A stretch of 5,528 nucleotides of DNA, taken from Anaerolineales bacterium (lineage in GTDB: Bacteria; Chloroflexota; Anaerolineae; Anaerolineales; UBA6663). The translations under genes were made by a program, and so were the position numbers. The stretch covers positions 1 through 5,528 of the forward strand of contig JAEURM010000151.1 in NCBI GenBank assembly GCA_016789245.1, given 5' to 3'. This document shows, one piece after another, positions 1 to 5,516 of this stretch. Position 1 is the first letter of the stretch. The number at the start of each line of letters is the position of its first letter. A model generated the notes under the pieces. That model searched no databases and was not told the origin of the DNA. It saw only the letters and a list, made by a program, of their open reading frames with translations.

Positions 1-2
1 CC

Positions 3-191
3 ATTGCCGCCATCTGGATTAATTCCAAAGGCCGGGTGGTGGATAAAGTGGAAGCTTTGCCGTGGCGGCCCTACTACGCGCCGCGTGAGGCGGCCCGCTA
101 CACGCTAGAAGCGGCGCCCGCACTTTTAGATAAAATTGCCATTGGTGATGAGTTTGATTTTGAAGACGCTTCGCCTGCTGTTGGCCGCTAG
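3..191 (+). CDS. DUF192 family protein, 3' end only
   Basis: An open frame enters from the left edge and ends at TAG 189-191, giving the last 62 residues of a protein whose start lies outside the window. The visible part reads AIWINSKGRVVDKVEALPW, then YYAPREAARYTLEA, then IAIGDEFDF. This is the usual C-terminal half of DUF192: a strand with 'D/N-x-x-GRVV', a proline-rich turn, 'P-x-x-A-R-Y-x-L-E', and a closing 'GD' strand. DUF192 proteins are small beta-rich domains, often exported or envelope-associated, and no biochemical function can be assigned here. The last nine residues (EDASPAVGR) lie beyond the conserved domain and overlap the signal-peptide region of the next gene in another frame. 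Family assignment is by recognition of the pattern and is fairly secure; function is unknown. Confidence 0.8.
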   Translation: MAAIWINSKGRVVDKVEALPWRPYYAPREAARYTLEAAPALLDKIAIGDEFDFEDASPAVGR

Positions 192-1554
192 CCTGCTGTT
201 GGCCGCCGCTCCGCCTGCGGCCCGCGCGCAAGATACCGCGCCCACCAACGGGCCAACGTACGTGGTGCAACCGGGCGATACGCTGTTTGCCATTGCGCGC
301 CAATTTGGCGTAACGCTGGAAGCTTTGCAAGCCGCCAACCCCACCGTGAACGCCAATGCGTTACAAGTTGGCGCTACATTGGTCATTCCGGGTTATGCGC
401 AAGTGCAAGGCCCACTCCTCACACATTTTGTAGAAGCAGGCGAAACGCTTTCTAGCCTTGTGCCACGTTTTGGCATGGAACGCGCCACACTGGTGAAATT
501 GAACCGGCTGGTGAACCCAGACCGAGTCTTTATCAATCAGCCGCTGGTGCTGGTGGCCACGCCAGAATTTACGCCGCTGGAAAATGGTTTTAGTGTGAGC
601 GTGGCCGCCGGTCAATCAGCTTTAGCAGAATTAGCCGCGCGCAACCAAAAGGTGTGGGCGGTGGCAGGCCTCAACCGCAAAGCGAATGCCAGCGAGTTGT
701 TGGCGCAAACCAGTTGGCGGTTAACGGGCGGCGCAACGCCGCTCAAAGCTTTGCCGCCGCTCTTCCGTGAATTCACCTTGCGGCCCACACCGTTTTTTCA
801 GGGTGGCATGCTTGCGGTGAAAGTGGTGACGGAGAAGCCGGTGCAAATTTCTGGTGCGCTTGGGCGTTGGAAGATGGCGTTTAATTCCGACCCGGCGCAA
901 CCGAACACGTATTACGGTTTACTCGCCGTTTACCGCTTGGCTGAGCCGAATTTGTATCCGCTGGTGCTGACGGCTACGGTTGAAAGCGAAGTGGTGGGCC
1001 GCTTTGCGCAAGACTTGCCGGTGCGGGCCGGGGAATACGGCTCAGATCCGCCGCTCACCGTTCCGCCGGAGACGCTTGACCCGGCCAACATACAGCCTGA
1101 GTTTGAAAAGATTATGAGCGTTGTTTCGCAGAACTCGCCAGTGAAGATGTGGAACGGCTTGTTTGTTTTGCCGTCGGTAGGCTCTCTGCGCTCATTGTTT
1201 GGCTCACTGCGCTCGTACAACGGTGGGCCATATGATTCTTTTCACGGCGGCGTAGATTTTTCCGGCGGCGATGACCGGCCGATTACGGCCCCTGCGCCCG
1301 GCGTGGTGGTGCTGGCTGAACCGCTGACCGTGCGTGGCAATTCCGTGATTGTGGATCACGGCTGGGGCGTGTTCACGGGTTATTGGCATCAAAGCCGCAT
1401 GGAAGTGCAGGTGGGGCAGAAAATTGAAACGGGGCAGATTATTGGCTACAACGGCTCCACGGGCCGCGTTACCGGCCCACACTTGCATTGGGAAGTGTTT
1501 GTGGCCAGCATTCAAACTGATCCGTTGATTTGGACGGAGACGGAATTTCCGTAA
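148..1554 (+). CDS. Secreted LysM-LysM-M23 metallopeptidase (peptidoglycan endopeptidase)
   Basis: This 468-residue exported protein probably binds peptidoglycan through LysM domains and cuts its cross-bridges with a zinc M23 (LytM/lysostaphin-type) domain. Residues 1-27 form a Sec signal peptide with two Leu/Ala-rich stretches and a likely signal peptidase I site at ARA|Q. LysM1 spans about 38-82 (YVVQPGDTLFAIARQFGV). A more divergent LysM2 spans about 93-139 (HFVEAGETLSSLVPRFGM). Residues 140-335 form a middle region of unclear fold, probably beta-sandwich. M23 spans about 340-460. The expected zinc and catalytic residues are present: H366 and D370 in HGGVD, H414 in YWHQS, and H445 and H447 in HLHWE, so it should be active. 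ATG 148 was chosen. The frame is open to TTG 136, GTG 145 is possible, and TTG 160 would give a more typical 'MKTLRLLL' signal peptide with a weak GGTGATGAG upstream. It overlaps the DUF192 gene by 44 bases and precedes the DUF1772 gene by 25 bases. Confidence 0.9.
   Translation: MSLILKTLRLLLAASLLLAAAPPAARAQDTAPTNGPTYVVQPGDTLFAIARQFGVTLEALQAANPTVNANALQVGATLVIPGYAQVQGPLLTHFVEAGETLSSLVPRFGMERATLVKLNRLVNPDRVFINQPLVLVATPEFTPLENGFSVSVAAGQSALAELAARNQKVWAVAGLNRKANASELLAQTSWRLTGGATPLKALPPLFREFTLRPTPFFQGGMLAVKVVTEKPVQISGALGRWKMAFNSDPAQPNTYYGLLAVYRLAEPNLYPLVLTATVESEVVGRFAQDLPVRAGEYGSDPPLTVPPETLDPANIQPEFEKIMSVVSQNSPVKMWNGLFVLPSVGSLRSLFGSLRSYNGGPYDSFHGGVDFSGGDDRPITAPAPGVVVLAEPLTVRGNSVIVDHGWGVFTGYWHQSRMEVQVGQKIETGQIIGYNGSTGRVTGPHLHWEVFVASIQTDPLIWTETEFP
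173..206 (+). repeat. 18-bp tandem duplication inside the signal-peptide region
   Basis: The 16-mer GCCTGCTGTTGGCCGC occurs at 173-188 and again, identically, at 191-206, giving a period of 18 bases (six codons). In the M23 gene frame it encodes two successive Leu-Leu-Leu-Ala-Ala-type blocks of the signal-peptide hydrophobic core. In the DUF192 frame the linker between the two copies contains the stop codon TAG 189-191. The repeat is seen directly; a slippage origin is inferred. Confidence 0.85.
1180..1214 (+). repeat. Imperfect 21-bp-period direct repeat in the M23 gene
   Basis: GGCTCTCTGCGCTC at 1180-1193 recurs as GGCTCACTGCGCTC at 1201-1214 (13 of 14 bases equal, spacing 21 bases). It encodes GSLRSLF followed by GSLRSYN, just before the M23 core. 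The second copy corresponds to the 'FG-x-x-R-x-YNGG' entry into the peptidase domain, so the first copy looks like a small in-frame duplication. Confidence 0.7.
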
Positions 1555-1579
1555 ACGGCCTAGCTCGCATTGGGCAACT

Positions 1580-2059
1580 ATGAAAACTCTCTTTGATTTA
1601 ACCCTGCCGCTCGTCATCATCGGTTGTGGGCTGATGGCCGGCATCTTCTTCACGTTTTCTAACTTCGCTATCCCGGCGCTCAATCAGGCCAAGCCCGCCA
1701 ATGCTGTAAGTGTGATGCAGGCCATCAATCTGACGATTGTAAACCCGCTATTTCTATTGATTTTTCTAGGCACGCCGTTGGCTTCGGGCATCTTAATCAT
1801 CTCGGCTTTGGCTAATTGGCAAACTCCTCAAAGCGGCTGGGTGGTGGCGGGCAGTTTAATTTATCTGTTGGGCTGTTTAGGGGTGACGGTGGCTTTCAAC
1901 ATCCCTCTCAATAACCAACTGGCCCAAGTATCAGTTCAACCCGCAGAAGCTGAAGCGGCGTGGCGCAACTATGCCGTGGGCTGGACGCGTTGGAATCATA
2001 TCCGAACGATTTCAGCGGTACTGGCACTGGTGTTGTTTACGCTGGCTTTGCGGGCGTAA
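1580..2059 (+). CDS. DUF1772 (anthrone-oxygenase-like) integral membrane protein
   Basis: This 159-residue inner-membrane protein has four predicted helices at about 9-31, 53-77, 86-108 and 141-158. The pattern matches DUF1772: 'AGIFFTFSNFAIPAL' at the end of helix 1 (20-34), a 'MQAIN' segment (46-50), 'FNIPLNNQL' after helix 3 (106-114), and a 'W-x-x-Y-x-x-x-WTRWNHIRT' stretch (128-143) leading into helix 4. The length is typical of the family. Some fungal relatives act as anthrone oxygenases in polyketide pathways, but no polyketide genes are visible here, so oxygenase activity is only a family-level possibility. ATG 1580 is the natural start. No strong ribosome-binding site is visible ahead of it, and the 25-base gap to the M23 gene suggests read-through transcription. 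The esterase gene follows after 11 bases. Confidence 0.85.
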   Translation: MKTLFDLTLPLVIIGCGLMAGIFFTFSNFAIPALNQAKPANAVSVMQAINLTIVNPLFLLIFLGTPLASGILIISALANWQTPQSGWVVAGSLIYLLGCLGVTVAFNIPLNNQLAQVSVQPAEAEAAWRNYAVGWTRWNHIRTISAVLALVLFTLALRA

Positions 2060-2070
2060 GGCCACGCATT

Positions 2071-3021
2071 ATGGCTCATAAATTGTTGGAAGTCGAAATT
2101 CACCCTGAATTGCGCCTGTTTGCTAAACGTCTGCCAGCCTTTACTTTTAGTGCCCGCAACTTGTGGTTGTTGCGGCTGTTACTGAGCTTGCCGCGCCTTG
2201 GCCGCCCTCCGGCTGATATTCACATTGAAAACCGTTTTATCCCCAGCGCCGATTCAAAAGCCAAACTCCGTTTGAGAATTTACCAGCCTAAACTGCAAAC
2301 TGCGCGCGCGCCCGTTCTGCTATGGATGCACGGCGGCGGCCTTGTGTTAGGCAAACCAGAAATAGATGAGCCGAATTGCATAGAGTTGGTGCGCGCGCTT
2401 GGCCTCGTCATCGTTTCGGTAGATTATCGCGTTGCGCCGGAGCATCCGTTCCCCACGCCGCTGGAAGATTGTTACACCGCGTTGAAGTGGGTGGCCGAGC
2501 AGGCCGTTGAGTTGAACGTGGATGCCGCGCGGCTAGCCATTGGCGGCGAGAGCGCGGGTGGGGGGCTGGCGGCCTCACTGGCGCACTTGGCGCATGACCG
2601 GGGAGAAGTGAAGCCGATTTTTCAATTACTGGTGTACCCAATGTTGGATGACCGGAGTGCGGCGCGGGCTGATTTTGCCCACGATGATTTTTTGGTGTGG
2701 AACCAAACCAGCAACCGCTTTGGTTGGGAGGCATACTTGCGCGCTCAGCCCGGCGCGGCGCAGTTGCCCGCGTACGCCGTGCCCGCCCGCCGAGAAAATC
2801 TTTCCGGCTTGCCACCGGCGTGGCTGGGCGTGGGCACGTTAGATATGTTTCATGATGAGTGTGTGGCTTACGCCCAACGTTTGCAAGCGGCGGGCGTGGC
2901 GTGTGAGTGCTACGTGGTTCCCGGCGCTTTCCACGGCTTTGATACGTTTGCGCCGCAATCTCAAGTGGTGCGAGCGTTTATGCAGGCGCAGGTGGATGCA
3001 TTGAAGCAGGGTTTATTTTGA
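2071..3021 (+). CDS. Alpha/beta-hydrolase, HSL/family IV esterase
   Basis: A 316-residue, probably cytoplasmic carboxylesterase of the bacterial hormone-sensitive-lipase group, expected to hydrolyse short- to medium-chain acyl esters. It carries the full set of family marks: the oxyanion-hole motif HGGG (87-90), YRVAPEHPFP (from Y119), the nucleophile elbow G-E-S-A-G with Ser161, the acid Asp258 in GTLDMFHDE, and His288 in GAFHGFD. The elbow has Glu where GDSAG is the more common form. The length is normal for the family, and residues 1-60 would form the N-terminal cap. ATG 2071 is chosen because a weak AAGG sits at 2058-2061 and because the homologous region begins soon after. The frame is open upstream to 1960, but that extension would lie inside the DUF1772 gene and adds no family sequence. 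It ends convergently, 31 bases from the DUF2007 stop. The natural substrate cannot be read from the sequence. Confidence 0.92.
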   Translation: MAHKLLEVEIHPELRLFAKRLPAFTFSARNLWLLRLLLSLPRLGRPPADIHIENRFIPSADSKAKLRLRIYQPKLQTARAPVLLWMHGGGLVLGKPEIDEPNCIELVRALGLVIVSVDYRVAPEHPFPTPLEDCYTALKWVAEQAVELNVDAARLAIGGESAGGGLAASLAHLAHDRGEVKPIFQLLVYPMLDDRSAARADFAHDDFLVWNQTSNRFGWEAYLRAQPGAAQLPAYAVPARRENLSGLPPAWLGVGTLDMFHDECVAYAQRLQAAGVACECYVVPGAFHGFDTFAPQSQVVRAFMQAQVDALKQGLF

Positions 3022-3052
3022 AATTGTGACTTATCGTTCTGCACGTAATACT

Positions 3053-3325
3053 CTACTGCTCACTCTCGCCATCCGCCACTTCCTCATCCGAATTAAATTC
3101 ACCGCGCTTGTACGCTTCCAGCACATCGCGCGCTTTTACCACTTCATTTTCGGGAACCATCACTTCCACTTCACCGAGCGGGCCAACGGTGAAGGCGTAC
3201 ACTGCGCCCGCGCTCTCTTGTGAAAGGCGCACGGTGAGGCCTTGCGCCTGCAGTAAACTGCGCATAATCTCCGCTTCAAACTGGCCGGAGGCGGTGAAAA
3301 CGGTAATAAATTGTGGGGGATGCAT
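3053..3325 (-). CDS. DUF2007 family small protein
   Basis: A 90-residue soluble protein. Residues 7-73 match DUF2007, described in Pfam as a putative prokaryotic signal-transducing protein: 'ITVFTASGQFEAEIMRSLL' (7-25), 'QGLTVRLSQESAGA' (28-41), and the highly characteristic VGPLGEVEVMVPE (47-59) followed by a helix 'VVKARDVLEAYK'. This is a compact beta-alpha-beta fold, related in look to ACT/GlnB-type small domains. Ligand and partner are unknown. The tail from about residue 77 is acidic and probably disordered. The ATG (complement of 3323-3325) has a GAAAGG ribosome-binding site six bases upstream (complement of 3332-3337). The gene is monocistronic as seen here: convergent to the esterase gene and divergent from the 528-residue gene, with which it could share a control region. 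Confidence 0.85.
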   Translation of the reverse strand: MHPPQFITVFTASGQFEAEIMRSLLQAQGLTVRLSQESAGAVYAFTVGPLGEVEVMVPENEVVKARDVLEAYKRGEFNSDEEVADGESEQ

Positions 3326-3331
3326 AATTGG

Positions 3332-3337
3332 CCTTTC
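3332..3337 (-). promoter_or_regulatory. Ribosome-binding site of the DUF2007 gene
   Basis: Read on the - strand, GAAAGG lies six bases before the ATG at 3325. It is the clearest Shine-Dalgarno match for this gene and supports the chosen start. Confidence 0.6.
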
Positions 3338-3421
3338 AGCAACGAACCCTGCACGCGCATAAGCCGCATAAAACCAACCATTTGACCTTTGCGCTCAGGG
3401 TGACGCGGGTAAATTCAATGC

Positions 3422-3450
3422 TGTGCAAACGCTGGCGCAATGAGTATAAT
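3422..3450 (+). promoter_or_regulatory. Candidate sigma-70-type promoter of the winged-helix operon
   Basis: A perfect TATAAT lies at 3445-3450. At a 17-base spacing the -35 position reads TGTGCA (3422-3427), matching TTGACA at only three of six positions. A start of transcription near 3457 would leave a leader of about 48 bases before the TTG start. The -10 box is strong and the -35 weak, so the site may need an activator or be driven mainly by the -10; this is inference from consensus only. Confidence 0.4.
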
Positions 3451-3492
3451 CCAGCTTGCTGTGATTTTGCCCACATCTTATATTTCTGCCTT

Positions 3493-3496
3493 GAGG
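3493..3496 (+). promoter_or_regulatory. Ribosome-binding site deciding the TTG start
   Basis: GAGG lies eight bases before TTG 3505, and an in-frame TAA at 3499-3501 sits between them. The stop rules out any earlier start, and the next in-frame ATG is 42 codons inside, so the TTG is the supported initiation codon. Confidence 0.65.
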
Positions 3497-3504
3497 CTTA
3501 AAGC

Positions 3505-5091
3505 TTGACCGATCATCCAAAACCGAAAACTGACTATTGGGGCGCCGGCTTTACGATTGAAGAAGCCGACCTTGAATACTTATACAATCTCCTACTGGAA
3601 GACGAAACTCCCCTCACAACCGAAGAGATGGTGCGCGTCATTATTGGCCGCCGCCATGAGCGCGAGAGCGAAGCGCTAAAGCAACGGGAGCAAGGCGCCA
3701 CGGCTTACGTGCCACGCGAGACGTACGCGGTGGGCCAGAAGTTGGCGTTTGCTTTGCCTGTTAACCAAATTGGCACCGTGGTAGAAGTGCGCGCGGGCCT
3801 CAACCCGGAAATGCCAGCGTTTGATGTGATAACGGTGGATTTTGGCGCTGACCGCCCGCGCCGCCAGTACGCCGCGCGGCTGGAGTCGCACGCGCTCAAT
3901 GATCAATCCCGTTATGAAAGCGAAGCTGAACTTTCTACGCCGGAAGAAATTGTTGCCCATCATGGCGTCACCATTGGTGCGCGCTTAGAAGCACGTCTCA
4001 AAGCCAGCCCCGATATTGTGCGGCTGGCGGGGCGTTGGTTCCCGCGTGCCTTGCTGGCCACCGTCAATATCGGCCACCTCAACTTGGCTGAAGCGGTGTT
4101 GGATATGGCCGGTGGCGGGCCACTGCCCACCGAGGCACTTCTCAAAGAAGTGGGTCTTTCGGCCAACATCAACCCACACTTGCAGGCCTTCTCTCTGCAC
4201 GCCGCTTTGCAAGATGACCAACGCTTTGATGAAGTTGGTCCGTCTGGGCAAGTAGTGTGGTTCTTGCGGCGTTTGGAGCCGCCGGAAGTGCTCTTCCCGC
4301 CGCGCCGCTTAGAAAATGCCGCGCCTGACTATGATGCTAGCGTTCTGCCCGAGACGTTGATTAACCTGACGCGTGAGTTGGGTGATGAATACTCCGCCCT
4401 TAAAGCCGCCGCACCAGAAACCACGCCGAACGAAGCCAAAGTGGACGTTACTTTTCCGCATCGCCGCGTAGGCACCTTGCCCCTCACCGATGCACTGGAG
4501 CCGTTCTTCCCCAGCGCGTATGAATCCCCTCGCATCTTGTTCAATTGGGTGGATGGCGATACGCAAGAGAAATTTACGGGTTGGGTGGTGCGGGAGCAAC
4601 GGTATGTGTACGGCTTGGATGAGTGGTACCGTAAGTTGGAGTTTCCCGTGGGCGGGCAGATTACGGTGACGCGCGGCTCAACACCCGAAGAAGTAGTTAT
4701 CCGCGCCAGCAAACGCCGCCCCGCACGCGAGTGGCTCCGCACTGCCACCGTTACGGCGGATGGCCGCCTAGCCTTTACCATGCAGAAAAAACTGGTGGGC
4801 GTAAACTATGATGATTTGATGGTGATTGCGGTAGATAACTTGGTGGGTGTGGATGAAATTTGGCTCAAGAGTCAGAGCGCGCCGTTTGCGCGGCTGGTAG
4901 CAGATATTTTCCGTGAATTGGCTAAGCTAAACCCGCAAAGCGCCGTGCATGCCAAAACGCTGTACGCCGCCGTAAACGTGGTGCGGCGTTGCCCACCAGA
5001 GCCAGTCTTTTATCAACTCATCACGCGCCCCTATTACGCCCACGTGGGCGATGCCTACTGGCGCTTTGATCAATCTCAATGGACGGAGTAA
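3505..5091 (+). CDS. Large multidomain protein with HARE-HTH-like winged helix, function unknown
   Basis: A 528-residue soluble protein without signal peptide or membrane segment. I do not recognise a named family, though the sequence looks like a conserved Chloroflexota hypothetical. Apparent layout: an N-terminal helical segment (about 17-63); a beta-rich module (about 67-140; YVPRETYAVGQKLAF, then GTVVEVRAGLNP), SH3/CarD-like in appearance; a winged-helix-like unit (about 175-258) with NIGHLNLAEAVLDM at 188-201 and LQDDQRFDEVGPSGQVVWFL, where RFDEVGP is at 240-246, resembling HARE-HTH; a second beta-rich part (about 310-450) with PHRRVGTLPL at 318-327 and GLDEWYRKLEFPVGGQITV, possibly a barrel; and a C-terminal winged-helix-like unit (about 455-525) with VHAKTLYAAVNVVRR at 481-495 and YWRFDQ. 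No nuclease, helicase or ATPase motif is visible. It starts at TTG and is two bases from the next gene, so the two are surely cotranscribed. A nucleic-acid-binding role is inferred from fold resemblance only. Confidence 0.75.
   Translation: MTDHPKPKTDYWGAGFTIEEADLEYLYNLLLEDETPLTTEEMVRVIIGRRHERESEALKQREQGATAYVPRETYAVGQKLAFALPVNQIGTVVEVRAGLNPEMPAFDVITVDFGADRPRRQYAARLESHALNDQSRYESEAELSTPEEIVAHHGVTIGARLEARLKASPDIVRLAGRWFPRALLATVNIGHLNLAEAVLDMAGGGPLPTEALLKEVGLSANINPHLQAFSLHAALQDDQRFDEVGPSGQVVWFLRRLEPPEVLFPPRRLENAAPDYDASVLPETLINLTRELGDEYSALKAAAPETTPNEAKVDVTFPHRRVGTLPLTDALEPFFPSAYESPRILFNWVDGDTQEKFTGWVVREQRYVYGLDEWYRKLEFPVGGQITVTRGSTPEEVVIRASKRRPAREWLRTATVTADGRLAFTMQKKLVGVNYDDLMVIAVDNLVGVDEIWLKSQSAPFARLVADIFRELAKLNPQSAVHAKTLYAAVNVVRRCPPEPVFYQLITRPYYAHVGDAYWRFDQSQWTE
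5085..5088 (+). promoter_or_regulatory. Ribosome-binding site deciding the GTG start at 5094
   Basis: GGAG lies inside the last codons of the 528-residue gene, five bases before GTG 5094. This favours the GTG over the in-frame ATG at 5079, which would overlap the upstream gene and has no comparable site. Confidence 0.6.
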
Positions 5092-5093
5092 GA

Positions 5094-5516
5094 GTGAGCT
5101 CCTTAGTTAAACCTACCCTAACAACGCGCTTCCACATTGATTTTGACTGGTGGGCGCGTGAGGCCCGCGAGTTGCGCGTGGACGTGCAAAAGCACCTCCG
5201 GCCAGAATATCAAGATGCCTTCGCTCAGGGGCAAGGTAGCGGGACGATTGATGATGTTGACCCGCTTACCGCCGAAGTACGCTTAGTGGATAAGGCGCAA
5301 TACTTACTGCGTTCCCAATGCAAACCCCTAAATGAGTTCTTGACGGAACATACTTCGTTGGTGGACGCAGTTTTTCATTTATTTCTTTCCAACGGCAACC
5401 GCCCACTTTCACCCAATGATTTGGGCGAAAGCATTAACCGCCCGCCCCAAACCATTTTGCGCACGTTGGCTGGCCGGGCGGTGTACAAGGGCCTGCGCCC
5501 GGTTTCGGATGAATGA
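5094..5516 (+). CDS. Small HTH-like protein coupled to the 528-residue gene, function unknown
   Basis: A 140-residue soluble protein with no signal peptide. I do not recognise a named family. The N-terminal part carries an aromatic, charged block FHIDFDWWAREARELRV (13-29), followed by a predicted helix and 'VDPLTAEVRLVDKAQYLLRSQC'. The C-terminal third (about 85-136; EHTSLVDAVFHLFLSNGNRP, then LSPNDLGESINRPPQTILRTL, ending VYKGLRPV) looks like a winged helix: a helix, a 'LSPNDLGESI' second helix, a 'PPQTILRTL' recognition helix, and a short wing. GTG 5094 is chosen for its GGAG site; the frame also allows ATG 5079. It begins two bases after the upstream stop, and its own TGA overlaps the next ATG. 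It probably acts together with the 528-residue protein. The DNA-binding inference rests on helix pattern only. Confidence 0.75.
   Translation: MSSLVKPTLTTRFHIDFDWWAREARELRVDVQKHLRPEYQDAFAQGQGSGTIDDVDPLTAEVRLVDKAQYLLRSQCKPLNEFLTEHTSLVDAVFHLFLSNGNRPLSPNDLGESINRPPQTILRTLAGRAVYKGLRPVSDE

Larger units (their letters stand above)
3326..3504. other. Divergent intergenic control region
   Basis: These 179 bases separate the starts of the DUF2007 gene (-) and the 528-residue gene (+). No coding frame here looks real. It holds a TATAAT at 3445-3450 facing right, the two ribosome-binding sites, a short direct repeat CGCATAA at 3356-3362 and 3365-3371 (9-base period; on the - strand it gives two TTATGCG units that could hold a -10 box or operator), and a tiny inverted repeat CAGC-TT-GCTG at 3452-3461. 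No convincing terminator hairpin or riboswitch is visible. Confidence 0.55.

Noticed and set aside
1204..1683. A 159-codon open frame on the - strand
   Set aside because: It lies antisense to the M23 catalytic domain and the start of DUF1772; the translation is rich in His/Arg/Asn without domain pattern, as expected from the complement of GC-biased codons.
1960..2070. N-terminal extension of the esterase by 37 codons
   Set aside because: It would overlap the DUF1772 gene in another frame, adds no family sequence, and begins mid-gene; ATG 2071 fits the expected length.
2408..2815. A 135-codon open frame on the - strand inside the esterase gene
   Set aside because: The translation is Pro/Arg/Ser-rich low complexity and is fully covered by a clearly real esterase with its catalytic motifs.
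3022..3052. Possible bidirectional terminator between the convergent esterase and DUF2007 genes
   Set aside because: The 31 bases contain no stable inverted repeat followed by a T-run on either strand.
3108..3362. A + strand frame of 84 codons opposite DUF2007
   Set aside because: It is antisense to a confident DUF2007 match and its Ser/Thr-rich translation shows no family features.
3452..3461. CAGC-TT-GCTG inverted repeat as an operator or hairpin
   Set aside because: The arms are four bases with a two-base loop; such a match is expected by chance and cannot form a meaningful hairpin.
4329..4781. A 150-codon open frame on the - strand inside the 528-residue gene
   Set aside because: The Arg/Ser/Thr-rich translation has no recognisable domain, and the + strand frame is the continuous one with a good ribosome-binding site.
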